From the NCBI GenBank assembly GCA_024138015.1, contig JAMXBB010000004.1, positions 80,697,613-80,761,612 of the forward strand: 64,000 nucleotides of DNA, given 5' to 3'. The stretch is from Lumnitzera littorea (Eukaryota > Streptophyta > Magnoliopsida > Myrtales > Combretaceae). Under the pieces are notes generated by a model. It was not told the origin of the DNA. It did no database searches and saw only the letters and a list, made by a program, of their open reading frames with translations. Of the stretch, positions 46,157-58,739 are shown piece after piece. Each line of letters opens with the position of its first letter. The first letter of the stretch is position 1. The position numbers and the translations under genes are program-made.

Positions 46157-46161
46157 GTAAA
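46157..46161. other. target-site duplication GTAAA (right)
   Basis: Partner of 26141-26145. Confidence 0.92.
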
Positions 46162-47471
46162 GATCCTAGAGCCCTTTCAGAAAGTGTTTTTACAAGTTAT
46201 CCAACTTAGTTTTCCAAGTTATAAATGGATGCCCCTTGGTTTCTCAAAGTTGTTTTGGCAGCTTAATGACGTGCTTCAATAGACTTGACAAATTGAACTA
46301 ACATTTCTTCCAATGATCCTAGTTTTACTTAAGGGGGAGGAACTTGTTTTTGAAATCCAAGAGGTTGTATGTTAGAACTCTGCCCATTATTATTACTCCA
46401 TCTAAAATTTGGATGGTTCCTTCAACGTAGGCTACAAGAATTGTTGAATGGATCATTCGAAGGTTGGATAGGATTTTCCATGTAGTCAACCTACTCTACT
46501 TAATCTACTTCAGATGAACTTGTGAAGTTAGAATCTACCACTACCAAAGCTTTGTTCTAACCCATAGTTAGGCCATTAAGCTTCCTTGCTAATACTTCTA
46601 CCTTATGAGCTAAGGAAGAAGTAGTATCCAACTTATACTTTCCTACTTACATTTTCTCTCTAACTCTTGTAGATGACCATTAATAGTGGTTATTAGCCAT
46701 ATCTTCAAATAATTGGATGCATTGCTCTTATGATTTGTGATTTAAGTTCCCACCAACAGCTACATAAATGAGCTACTTAGTTGTGTAATTCAAACTATTG
46801 TAGAAGGTCTAAACTCAATGCCAATCTAAGAGCCTATGATGGGGGCATATCCCAAGTAGATATTTCCATCTCTCATATGCCTCATATAACGTCTCCATAT
46901 CCAACTATCGAAATGAAGAGATATCTACTCTCAACTAGATTGTTTTTTATGGTAGGAAATGTTTCCTCATGAATAACTCTGCCATCTCTTGCTAAGTGTT
47001 GATGGAGTTCCTTAATATAGAGTTCAGCCATTACTTATCATTATTCCTCAATGAGAATGGAAATAGCCTTAAGCAAATAACGTCCTCTGATACACCACTT
47101 ATTTTAAATGTATCACATATTTCCAAAAACTACTACAAGTGATCGTTAGGGTCTTCCTTACTAAACCCATCAAACTGAGTGCACTGCTAAATCATCTTAA
47201 TAAAGCTCGACTTTATCTCAAAGGTGTTTGCTTGAACACAAGGCAAAGTGATGCTAGTATTAGCCCCATCTAGGTTGGCTTACAATAATCTAACGTCTCT
47301 TTAGAGCCATAGGTAAATTAACTCCTGGCTCATTCCTTAAGTGCACTTCATGTTCACTACTTTCAAGAGGTAGATTTACATTCAATGAGTGAACTCTTTG
47401 GATATTCTCTTTAGGATTCAAAAACTAGTTCCCCAATGGCAAATCAACATTCTCATGTTGGTCATTCATTC
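46162..47471 (-). pseudogene. Athila-like gag relic, main part
   Basis: Minus strand from MNDQHENVDLPLGN at about 47471. Frameshifted capsid remains: IQQ-CTQFDGF-KEDPN (about 47175) and LRLFPFSLRN (about 47060). YEAYERWKYLLGICPHH follows at about 46860. Then a degraded knuckle region with RNHPNFRWSNNNGQSS (about 46400), a block diagnostic of Athila gag, and LVKTLSERALGSL at 46190, which continues at 26145. Many stops. Function in the family: virus-like particle formation. No pol of this element remains. Confidence 0.82.
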
Positions 47472-47761
47472 TAGATGATTCTAATATCTCTTTTCTAATT
47501 CTCAACAATTTATGTACTCTCACTTCCTTACTATCAGATGCTTACTTCTCAAAATATTCATGAATTTCCTTCAAATTGCTTCTGAGTGTTCTCTCGGGTT
47601 TAAGACCAAAGATGGCAAGTTCAGTTGTGCTACTCCAAGTCATAAATTGCAAAAACTAGTAAATTTAAATCAACTTGAGCACAAAAATTTTCTTAAAAAT
47701 AACAAAACAATGAAAACATAAGCTAGTTGTATAGGAATTTCAAATTTCCTAATGATGCCAT

Positions 47762-47779
47762 TCCATGACAGTGGTACCA
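47762..47779 (-). promoter_or_regulatory. degraded Athila-type primer-binding site
   Basis: Minus strand TGGTACCACTGTCATGGA compared with the Asp-tRNA PBS of Athila (TGGCGCCGTTGCCGGGGA): 11 of 18 positions agree, and six of the seven differences are C-to-T, G-to-A or T-to-C transitions. It is followed by ATGGCATCATTAGG, about 290 bp before the gag start. Confidence 0.65.
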
Positions 47780-47784
47780 AAAAC

Positions 47785-49280
47785 TTGATCTCTTCTAATT
47801 GGAGCTACTGAGTCTAAAAATTTATAAACATATATTATATCCTTAACTCGGTTCAACAAGTAAGTATACCTATCATTTACTAGCATGAATGACTATAGGG
47901 TCATCTCTATTAGGAACGAAGATAAACATTCGTACTAATTAGTCTTCCTATTATCTAACAACCCAATTTATCAAGTAATTAAGTACTAAAATGTCTAATT
48001 TACTAACCAAACTACACTAACCCATAAACAAATTTCATCAACACAATGACTACGAAAGATGATTAATAATTCCATACTTAACGTACAGACTTGCTTCATC
48101 ACATAGCATGATGTCACCATTAAGTTGTATCCCAACAATTGTTATTTGCAAGGAATTATTGATTTGTCAACATTCTTCTCAAAATTACTTACTTTTAACT
48201 CTAATTGTATCTATTAGAATCTCTTCTAAATTAACAACCAATTAAAATTGCGTTAACATCATGATAATTTATCCATTTCCTTAAGGATGCAATAACTTTC
48301 CTAATAATACCTCTATTATCAAGAAGAAGTTGTTCCATTAAATTAGATCTATTTAATAAAATTGTCTCTCGACATATTCTATCGAAATCCATCTTAAGTT
48401 AGTCTCGTACACTACATCATACTTAGATTTATTTAGTTCAATTCACCTAAATTAACAAAAATCAAGAAATTACTAAATTAAACAACTGTTCATACTAAAA
48501 TGATGTAGCAAGCCTTAATTTATTACTCATACATGATAAGATAAAAACACATATCAACAAAATGAAGAGATAATATGGAATGCAACATAAGATAAGTAAA
48601 AGAATAAAACCCCTTTTTAGATCTACTATACATGTCCATACAATGCATAAACAATGAATTCCCATTGTCTATCTCAAGTAATTCTGGGAAAATTACACGA
48701 TGTAACACTTAGTAATTATACAAAAAATGGAAAACATAATGGGTACAAGGATGGATGAATAGACATGTTGTAGTTAATCCTTAAAACTAAGGTCTAGACT
48801 ATCTAAAAAACCGAATCTCCTTGTCTAAATTTTCTAGGTGTATATATATTCTCCTCGTTAAAAGGTTCGAAATATACCATTTCAAGACATCATCCCCTAG
48901 TGTTTATATCCGTTAAATGTACCGGTTTGTGTAAAAAAGTTAAAGAGAAATAGTCATGTCCATTCCCATCACGCTTGTGATTCAAGGCTTGATTGTCTCG
49001 AGAAAAGAATCATCTTTGCCACTATAACCATGATGTAGAATGTGATCGTCTTATTGCAAACATTCCATCTCCTCACACTCGTAATAGAGGGACTGATCAA
49101 CCTTCTAATGTGTTGTTACAACCGTGATTAATAGGTAGATAACAACTTCACCCTTAGTCATGCCCATTATTGAAGGCATAAGAAGCATTGAGCATTCAAT
49201 CTTCTTTAATCACACCCTCAATCATGGGCGTGATCAATCTAAATCTCATTATTCTTGTAGAGTTTCGTCTTGTTACTCTT
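47785..49280 (-). mobile_element. putative Athila-like 5' LTR (minus)
   Basis: Non-coding segment on the outer side of the PBS. TATATATACACC on the minus strand near 48838-48850 may be the TATA box, and the U3 side (48940-49250) has clustered CATGAC/GTGATT dyads as in 25440-25780. The right end is not defined; 49280 is where those dyads stop. Confidence 0.5.
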
Positions 49281-51379
49281 AAATCATCTAAAATTGATAT
49301 ATTACACGATTAAGTACTAAGAACTTGAGAAATAAACACAACTATGATCAGGTTATGCCTAAATATACTTAAAAATTGTAGAGTAATTTACACTTATTAA
49401 TGAGTATAGTGCTTATAGCTTGAACTGCTAAGCTTGTCCAATAAGCTTTAGCCTCACCAAACTATAGGGTCCAGGTTGGAAATCTACTATTAACAATAGT
49501 GAAAAGATTAAAAATTGGCTTTACATATGCTTTGTTGATCATCACAATAATACAAGAAGAATATTTAAACCATCATGTTTCAAATTTTATTATATCACTG
49601 CATTTATTTATTATTTTCACACACATAATAAGTGTACTTTTGCTAGCGTATTTTTTAAGCTATTCATCTACTTTCAAAGAATGAATCCAAAACATTAAAT
49701 TCAATGATCACTTGCTATTTTTCTTAATAATTCATCTTACTTGCAAACACTCATGGATAGTAAGTTATAAATTCCATGAATAGTTATAAAAAGAAAATAC
49801 TTAATTTTCTCTACATACTTATTGTCTAATGATAATTACTTCTAAACTCTTATTGCCATTAATGCTAATTGTTACTATTTTCTCAAGAGCATATTAGAGT
49901 AGCTTTATCATTTACAAAGCATTATAATAATTAATCATTATTTTGCATAAATAATTTCATAAAACCCTTTCCATTGTAAATTTGTTCAAATGTAATCATT
50001 TGATATGTGTAAAGCATGATTATAATGTTGATGGTTTATAAATGCTTATCATCATATATTTATATAATATCAAAGAGAATGACATTACTTTGATGTTCTT
50101 AGTGTTTCCTCTATTTCTATTTTTTTTTTTTTAATATTCAAATGATAACCTTAATAGTATCTAGGAGTCAATAGCACCTTAACTAATGTTCAAATGATAG
50201 CTCCCTAGAATCAACCTAGCTACCATCCAAATGGTAAGCCTGCTACTATCTAGCTAATAGTTGGTTTATTTAATATACAAAAGCATAAAATGGTAGGCCT
50301 ATTACCATTCAACTAGTGCTCCTTGAATAGTCAAATACTTATAAAAGTTTGTACACTTAGGTTTTAGAAAGCAACTTGTTTTTTCTTGAAAATAGTAAGC
50401 CCTATAAAATTACAATGACTAAAAATCAAGTGCGAGTGTCCATCGATATTCCCTAAGATCAATAAGCTTGAAATCAAATCAAAATCAATAATATTCAAAC
50501 TTGTAATTTCAAATGAACACTAAAACCCTAAAGTGAAGAATCAGAAAACCTTAAACCTATATTGAAAAACCCTAAATACAAAACCATAAAATATAGTTAA
50601 AAACCCCTTTAAGCATGGAACCTAAAAATTCCTTTAAAATATATATAATATGATATTAGAGAGTTAAAGTAAAATTCAAAATGATAATGAATAATTATGT
50701 TAAGTTCAATAAATGCCTAATTATAATAAATAAATAATTAAAAGGATGGAAAAGCCTACATATCGTACTTATAGCACCCAACCCCATGTGCATCTAATTA
50801 ACTTCTTTAAGAATCAAGCTAGTTGCAACTTAACTAAGGAGTTTATGTGTATTTCCTAGATGAGCTTACTAGACTCAATACATCAAATTCTAAAAATGGA
50901 AAAACCCCTTTCCCCTCAATATACATAAGTGACAACTTACTACTCTTGCTAATGACCTAGAGGAGAGTATGAGATGTGATAGGCTACATAGGACAATTAA
51001 AAAATCCTCCCTTTTCCCATGCAATAGCTAACGTCCCATGCCACATGCACACATCTTTTCACGTTTTCTTTTTTTTATTATTCTTCTTTCCTTGCCAACT
51101 CCATCAAATAAAGATCCAACCTACTCAAATACTTATTCAAATTAAAACTTGAAAACACTCTAAAAACCATCCCCTACATCTACTTATATCCTCCATATAC
51201 ACTCTCATAACTCCATCTTTCACAAGCTCAAAAAGAGACACATACACCCTCACTTTTCTCTCTACCCATCGACTCCACAAACAAGCATACCCGTACTTTT
51301 ATTTTTTTCCCTTCTCACTCCTTCACTTCATTACTCAATACTCCCAAATTTTTACCCCTTTGGTTCATCTTCCCTAATC
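49281..51379. other. non-coding repeat-derived interval
   Basis: No coding potential. 50740-51370 resembles the leader side of a plus-strand LTR (C/T/A-rich, with CATACACCCTCACTTTTCTC near 51243), similar in style to the CT-rich leaders at 14850-15060 and 16690-16910. No ends assigned. Confidence 0.35.
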
Positions 51380-51384
51380 GAACC

Positions 51385-51875
51385 TATTGTTGGTGAATTC
51401 TTGTAATCAGAATTATCCTATAAAGAAAGGAAAAGCTTTTAGTACTAGGGTCAGTTTAGTATGGCCACTCTGATGCATAAGGCATAAGTTAGTAAATAAG
51501 AGTAAGGAAAGTTGAATGAATGATAAAGAGTTATTAAGTGTCTCTTACGGTGTCTCTTACGGTACCCGTATTTATAGACGAACGTCATGTCTAAAACAGC
51601 AGTTATTGGAAGGATTAACATGATACATGGAGGCCTCTTGATTACATACATTCTAGAAATGTAGGGAGAGTAGGCAGTTATGTAATATAACCATATCAAG
51701 TAATAACTACTCGTGCCACTTTACTCAATTTAAATCAAATACCGGTCTACATTACTCAGTATCAGCTGAGAATCGAGTTACTCGTTATGTTGATATTACT
51801 TGGCACGGTCGGAAATAGAGTCTCTCATCATGTAGGCAATTAAGTAGCTGAGTGATGGAAATTTGACTATCAACA
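51385..51875 (-). mobile_element. solo LTR, 491 bp, TSD GAACC
   Basis: Minus-strand start TGTTGATAGTCAAATTTCC at 51875, end CACCAACAATA at 51385, flanked by GAACC at 51380-51384 and 51876-51880. TATA box CTATAAATACGGG on the minus strand near 51566-51578. A 12-bp tandem (TGTCTCTTACGG twice, about 51539-51562) is present. Short imperfect inverted termini. The length and TGTTG start suggest a Ty1/copia-type LTR. No internal region remains. Confidence 0.8.
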
Positions 51876-54800
51876 GAACCACCCCCTTTTCGATAGGATC
51901 CACTACTTCCTACTAATTTAAGAAGCCAACTAAGGGAGTTCCTACAAACAAACTTGGAGAAGAGCTTAGATACACAAAAGAGACCAAAACTGAGGCTAAG
52001 AAGTGCTCAACCTAAGTACCACCCTTTAAGTGTAGGAAAGTGCCTCTTTTACGTCAACCATTTTTCCTTTTTGAGTAGTATCTTGTTGTTTTATGTTATG
52101 TGGTCAAATGAAAAATATTAATGTATATGTAAAGCCTAAAAAACAAATACAATAAAAGCAATAAGGGATTTAAATAAAATAAGGATATTAAAATATAAGA
52201 GAGGTCTTGGTATTGTATGTAATTAGCTAACACCTATGGAGGCATTAAGTCAATTAAAGATTGGAAACCCATTCTTAACGCTGACCCTATTTAAACCCTT
52301 GCTTAAACTATAGAAGTCTTATCGTCGTCTTGACTCTTAGAACCCTAAAATTCATATTAGTGCACTACAAGCATTGAAAAATGCAAGAAAATGGCTAAAT
52401 TGCTACAAAAATGCAATTACAAGGTAAGTTGACCTTAATATATGTTGCAATATGTGTTTTACCATGGAAAGAAGTGTTAAATTTAATAGAATCTATGAAT
52501 TACAATGTGGTTAAGGAACGGAATCAATTCCTTGGTGTCATTACAGCAAGGGAATGCATAAGTACCCTTTGATCTAAAGTTTTATGATGGTTTCACATAA
52601 ATAGAACAGATTCAGGATTGATTTGAAGCATGTGAGATTCTATAGATTTGTCTAATCTTGGTGTTTATGGCATTGTTATTAAATGTGTAGAGGTTGGATG
52701 GTGTGTCAAGTTGTGATTGATGTTAGATGAATGATTTAAAGTGGTGTTTAAAGGGGGAAATTGAAGTTCGAGGGGAACATGACCAAGGAAGATAGCCGTA
52801 GTCGTAACTATATTAGTCCCAAGGAGTCGTATTGAGTTGTGCATGAAAAGGAGAAGAAAAATTAAGGACAAAAGGATAACGGCCATGATCCCTACTCATG
52901 GTCATTCTTTTATATAGAATAAGAGCCACGACTAAGGTTCACGACTGTGGTTCTTGGTCGTATACTTATTCCATCTTCTATCCCTTCTTTTCTTTACTTT
53001 CTAGCCTTCTAAATCATAACCTAAATCAGTTTAAGTCATTGTAGGATTCTTAAATTTGTCCTTAAAATATAGATAACAATAACTTAACCGAAGATTTAAG
53101 TAGAATTTTAGAATCTAAGTTAGAGCATGAAAAAACATTTCAGAAAGTAGATTATAAACTTGATTTTATTTATTAATAGGTGTTGATTCTAAACTTACTC
53201 TTAGTCTAGACACTAGAAACAGTAGCGGTTACTCTTTGCATCTAGGAATGGGACACTAACATGTATTGTTGTGTTTGTTTGGTGTAGTTCATTAAATGGA
53301 ATTTAGTTAAACTTGCTCATTAATTGTTATGTTACGTGTGCTTGACTTTTACCCCCCATTAGTAGGGTCTAATGGGTTGGTGAGGCACCTAATGATCATA
53401 TGCAACTCGCTTGATTGGGGTTCCATATTGAGAAGACCCAATTAGATCTAAGAAGGGTTACTTGGATGATGGGTAAGACCCATACTAATACAATTATTTG
53501 TATATATATATTGTATGCTTAGGAGTCATGAGTTAATCTGAGTTTCAAGACACCGAAACTATGTTATTTGTTGGCTAAATAAAATATAATTAAAAGTTAA
53601 TTACTACATTAGTTTTATAAATGAATGCATATGAATTGTATTATATATGTTACATGTGCATGTGATTTTCATGTTCCATACTAAGCATAGCTTACCCTTC
53701 GAGAATTTGTGGTTTTTCAATTTTAAGTCCATATAAGATTGAAAGTACTGGATATTATGAAGACTTAGATTATGATTACTACTATTTTGACATAGAGACA
53801 GGATACTATTATTTTGATGATAGGAAGGGTCTCACTTAGAGGATGAATTGAGTGATGGATGTTATTGAGAGATAAACAATTTTCTTTATTTATGTATTTG
53901 CTTTTAGGGACTTAAAAGGGTCGCCTATGACTCCCTACTTTTATTTTATTTCATTTGGAGTACGTTACATGTAGTTCAAAATTGTGAACCTATTAATGTT
54001 AAATGTTAGACATTTTAAGAGTTTCAACAAATGAATTGAATATTCACAAGTGATATTAGTTTAAATTAAGTGGTGGAATATACCATTCTTATTTATTGTT
54101 TGAAGAGAAATTTAATGAGAGACTAATGGTTTTAATTTATTGTGGAATTTAGACATATGGCAGGTTACTAGATGCCTTAGCGTGTCAGCTCCTTAGGCTA
54201 ATACATAGCAAGGCTATGACTTCCCGATTTCCAAAGTACTACAATATATGTACATTTTCTTGTAATTTTTATCTTGTAGAAGCTTGTTACTATAACATTT
54301 AGTAAGTCATCACGTGTAAGAAGGTACAGACTTCATGTACATATTGTAGTCTTGAAGTTATGAGATTGTAATCTTGAAAAACTCAAAGAAAATTCATGAT
54401 ACATCCATGTAATAAGTTGGATGCAACATGAAAGGGTATATTTCCCAAGTGATTTTAACTTTTTGCATAAAAAGCTCACATAAAAACACTTCTAAATGTT
54501 CTGTTAGTGAGTAGATTGGATTATCTTAAGAAAAAGTTATGAAAAACCCTAGAAAAGCCACTTTAAACCAAAGAGGATACAAGCTGGTCTTAAATGTTTC
54601 CCTATGAATAATGTTGATTTAGGAAAGGTAATGAAAGATTAATACATGTTAATTACGTTAAATTACTAGTTAGTGCTATAAGTTAATGAGTACCTCAAAA
54701 ACGACCATTTTAGATTTGAAAATATGACTAAAAGCCCAAATTAAATCACTAGCTAAACCTGTTATCTAACTTAAGACACCAGTAAATTTTGTTAAGTTAA

Positions 54801-55543
54801 GTTTTAGGTCCAAATAAATAAGTCGACTTAAGTATTAAGTTCTAGATAGCTAAAACGGAAACCATAAACCAGACTAAGACCAATAAAACAAGCCTAAAAA
54901 CATAACATGGACGGTAGTTGCATGAAAATAAAAGTTTATTTGGGAGCTCATTAAAACTTTCATAGGTTCAATAGAACAAAATGCAAAGTTTATTTTAGAA
55001 ACCTATTTGAAAGAAGGCCTAAAGCCCACTAATTAGGCATTTAGGTTAAAGGATTAACATTGTGTCAAGGAATAAATAAAAACCTTAACATCTTAGGACC
55101 ATACACATAGCTAAGGCCCAGCAAGCATATAAAACTAGAGAAAAATTAGAATTAAGTGAAGAAAACCTAAAACAGTGCAATATGTAACGAACCATTAGAG
55201 GCTAAAACTTCTTAACCATGTAATGAAAAATACGGGCCCTACCTCCTAAAATGGACCCTACCATGTGAAAGTACATCCATGTGAAAGATTATATGTGATT
55301 GAAGAATTAAGTGAAACTGTGCAAAGTAAGTAAATAAACAGCTATATAAGTAATGTAACCCTATAGTTAGAAAAATTAGGATGAACCCCCTACTAGATAA
55401 AATCCTTACTATCTATTTTTCTTATATATTTAGTGATCTTAACTTTGAGTACTAGCTACCACCCAACTATTATGATTAGCAGCTATAGCCAAATGATTAC
55501 TCCTAATTACTCTATGTTTGGTTATGCTTATAAATAGTTATAC

Positions 55544-55548
<5 letters not shown>

Positions 55549-55577
<29 letters not shown>
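55549..55577. repeat. (TA)n microsatellite
   Basis: About 14 uninterrupted TA units. Confidence 0.95.
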
Positions 55578-55579
<2 letters not shown>

Positions 55580-55953
55580 TAAATGTATTAATATAATGGG
55601 ATTCGAATATGCATGTGGTGGATACGTACTGAACGTAAAAATACCGATAATTATGATAATTAAGTTTTGTTTGCATTGTAGCTATTAATATGGTTTATGT
55701 ATATTTGTGAAGTTTAAACAAATGGCTATAATCATATTTAATCGTTTAATTATAATGGTTCACAAATTGTCATGACATTACGTTATCTATACCGACCACC
55801 AACTCACATGAATAGTAGGAAGGGGCTCATAGGGGCTAAAGCCCCTATATGGACCATTTTATGGGCACATTATGGGTCTTATGTTTATTAAGCCTTTATA
55901 TTAACCTATGGGCTTACTAAGATCTAGAAGATGCTAATTGTATGGCTATGGGT

Positions 55954-55982
55954 CACATCTTAAGACTTCTACTTAAGATGTG
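55954..55982. repeat. perfect 11-bp inverted repeat
   Basis: CACATCTTAAG and CTTAAGATGTG around a 7-base loop. A second hairpin (ATAGGGGCT, AA, AGCCCCTAT) is at 55829-55848. Neither is followed by a T run or a Helitron-type CTRR end. Confidence 0.85.
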
Positions 55983-56631
55983 TACATGGATTGTCAAAGG
56001 CATCAAACCACTAAGTTGAGGAATTTGTTATCACTGGTTTGAAAAAGGGTAAAGTTTTATTATGAAGTATAGAAATTTCAGTTTATGTAAATGTATTTAT
56101 ATGGCTAAAAACCTAAGTGCTCGAATCAGGTTGTGATTTGTGACAGTTAGTAATCTCCAACCCCAACTTCGCAGGGTAAAATTTTGAGTTACATGCAACA
56201 CCTAGGCTACTACATGTACATGTTTGACATGTTGCTTAATTCATACTTTCATATGCTTGATGATTATATTAATGCTTGAAGGCATAGTAGGAAGGAACAT
56301 CATAGGTTTGTTGTAAGCTTACACTCGCATAAATTTCTATTTATGCAGATCAACATACTTACTGTTCTAAGCTGCGAAGGTTAGTTTTGGAGTTACCAGT
56401 GACCAAGTGGGAAGGAGAGAACTTAAGGGAACCTAGATATATCTTTAGATTGTTTGAACTATATTACTATTATTGTCATGCTTGTATTTATATTTAGTAG
56501 CCAATAAGACTACTTTGATCCTCATAAATTTATTTCATACATTAGGAACTATGATCTTAATCTAACTATTGGAACTTATGATGTATAGTTAAAATATTTA
56601 GTACTTATATATGCTCTGATATTATTTTCAT

Positions 56632-56636
56632 TCTAA
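56632..56636. other. target-site duplication TCTAA (left)
   Basis: Repeated at 57182-57186; brackets the Cassandra element. Confidence 0.92.
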
Positions 56637-56691
56637 TGCAATATCCTTAAATACTAGGTGAATAAACTCTAATCATCAAGACGTCCTTAGG

Positions 56692-56785
56692 TGTAGTGGT
56701 TTGGAGTTTATTAGAACTCTAAAGTTAAGCATATTTAAGTTAAATTAATCCTAATATAGTGGTCTCCTAAGAAACTACTGCACCA
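56692..56785 (+). promoter_or_regulatory. 5S-like segment, Cassandra 5' LTR
   Basis: AGAACTCTAAAGTTAAGCAT aligns with 5S around the A box. The C-box region is eroded (TATAGTGGTCTCCTAAGAAAC), so Pol III activity is doubtful. AGTTAAGC is at 56723-56730. Confidence 0.85.
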
Positions 56786-56972
56786 AAGGACAAAATTGTG
56801 CAATATTCAACATTAAAATAGATAATACTTTGGTGGGAAGAGTTGTGGTCGGGTTATTATAAGTAGTGTTAAAGCAATCTACCAATCCGAAGGGCGAAGT
56901 CCCTACTTCGTGGTAATCTTAGACTTGTATAATGAAATTAATAAGGACATCAATTTTGTAAAGGAGGTGAAT

Positions 56973-57181
56973 TGTAATACCCTTAAATACTAGGTAACAA
57001 AACTCTAATTATCTAAAAAACTTGTTATGTGGTAGCTTCGAGTTCATCAAAACTTTGAAGTTAAGCGTAATCAGGGTAGATTTATCTTAAGATAGATGAC
57101 CTCTTGAAAAGCTATTACATCAAGAGACAAAATCATATAATGTTTTATGCTAAAACAGACAATACCCAATCAATCTTTACA
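56973..57181 (+). mobile_element. Cassandra 3' LTR
   Basis: Starts TGTAATACCCTTAAATACTA and ends ATCTTTACA. Diverged from the 5' LTR at many positions by eye, indicating an old insertion. Confidence 0.9.
57030..57118 (+). promoter_or_regulatory. 5S-like segment, Cassandra 3' LTR
   Basis: CATCAAAACTTTGAAGTTAAGCG followed by GATAGATGACCTCTTGAAAAGC keeps both A-box and C-box blocks better than the 5' LTR does. Confidence 0.87.
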
Positions 57182-57186
57182 TCTAA

Positions 57187-58700
57187 GTAACTCAACAATA
57201 ACTAGATGTGGAAATAGACTTATGCATTATATTGAAGAGCATTGATTAACAAGCGTGTTAATCTTCAATCTTCATGCAATATATGGCAATTTGCCATGAC
57301 TAAGGTACTCGGCGAGTTGTGTCACAAATTAAAGCAAACTTTTTTAAGTAATTAAAAAAAAAAACTTGATTAATTCACTTGGTTTTGTTTCATCAAAATT
57401 AAACATGAACTTTTCCATTAAATAGCTATTAAAGAGGAGGTTATGTATTCTATATCCTTGTTATTTTTCATTTAATTAAAAGTTGAACATATCATGGAAT
57501 TTATGTCATATAAATATAATTGTATTATTTAAATCTAACTCTATACCTATAACATGAGAAAACTTAGAGAATAACAAGTATTTATATGATTATGTAATTG
57601 CAATGTAATTATATAAATATGATACGTATAATCATTTATATAAAGATGAGTTGTCATATTTGTTTAATGGATTTTATCCACTTTTGAAATTAAGTATCTA
57701 AAGTTTAAAAGGTAAATATTTGAAGTTTACTAATTTTTAAAATTTAATTATTTGAACTTTGCCTTATTTTACAATTAATTACTTGAACTCTATCCACATT
57801 TACAATTAACTAACTAAATAAAGTTAATTAAGATATTATAAATGACCTTAAAAATTTTAAAGATAGTATGTTAGTACTTTTAAACTTCAATTAGTTAGAC
57901 ACAAAAATAGATAAAGTTTAGATACCAATATTCATCCTTCTATTATTAAAGATATTACATTAAATTATATAAGATATATAATGGTGTTTAAAGGTAATAA
58001 AAATATAGTATATGACTATATAAAAAGAATGAAATATACATAAATATGAATCATATGACTATGCAAATCAATTTCACAAACTTGGAGTACCTAAACTAAT
58101 TTGATTTAACCGAAAAAAAAAACTAAAAGTTTATATACCAAATAATTCATATAAAAACTTTTTAATTTGATTTAGCTTTCCTTTGAAAAGTTTTGGTTTG
58201 ACTTATATTTTTATGCGAAATACAAATTGAAAAGATATGAAATATTGTTGACATTGAGCCAATTACAAAGATGCCCACCTCCACCTTGGCCCATGAAAAA
58301 AATACAATATAAAAACTATGAAAATACTAAAATTATTATTATAATTTAATAATATGAAGATTAATTTTCTAATAAGATGAACTAAATTGAAATTCTCCAT
58401 TCTCTAAGTTGTAAAATGAAATATAGCCACAATAAAACAAAAAAAAAAAAAAACCACTTAAAATTTTACAAATTTCTTGAATATTCACATTATAGGTTAT
58501 ATATGTTGAAAAAGTTTGATATCATAAAATTTATCCTTTAATAAAGTGTTTTGTTGTTATTCCTTTGATACAATATACAATTATAATTATCTTATAAAAC
58601 TGATCCATCATCTCATTTAGCCTACATTAGTATCAAAATGTCGAACGTCAAAGGGAAAAAGAAAAAAAAAATTTCCATATGAGCCTTTAAAAAAATTGAA
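57187..58700. other. AT-rich intergenic region upstream of the FRF gene
   Basis: No ORF of note. An imperfect stem lies at 57231-57269 (core GATTAACA, AGCG, TGTTAATC). A and T runs occur at about 57355, 58112 and 58438. Likely contains the distal promoter of the gene to the right, but no element can be assigned. Confidence 0.45.
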
Positions 58701-58739
58701 AAGGAAAAGTGTGTATTGAGCATATTGAAAAAAAAAAAA

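Larger units (their letters stand above)
51881..56631. other. non-coding interval with LTR-like debris
   Basis: No gene. 52770-52970 has CATGAC/GTCGTG dyads followed by a plus-strand TTTTATATAGAATAAG (about 52907), i.e. a U3/TATA layout like the Athila-like LTRs but on the plus strand. 53350-53480 has phrases common in gypsy LTR leaders. Perfect hairpins lie at 55829-55848 and 55954-55982. An AT repeat occurs at 55549-55577. No matching ends or target duplications found. Confidence 0.4.
56637..57181 (+). mobile_element. Cassandra TRIM, complete, 545 bp
   Basis: 5' LTR 56637-56861 (225 bp), a PBS-like TAGTGTTAAAGC at 56864-56875 (the Met-tRNA PBS form TGGTATCAAAGC with transitions), a short non-coding middle, the polypurine tract AAAGGAGGTGAAT (about 56960-56972) and 3' LTR 56973-57181 (209 bp). 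TCTAA on both sides. Both LTRs hold 5S-like sequence. No coding capacity, as in the family, which depends on other elements' proteins. The 3' LTR lacks about 18 bp near its end relative to the solo copy at 1233-1460. Confidence 0.93.
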
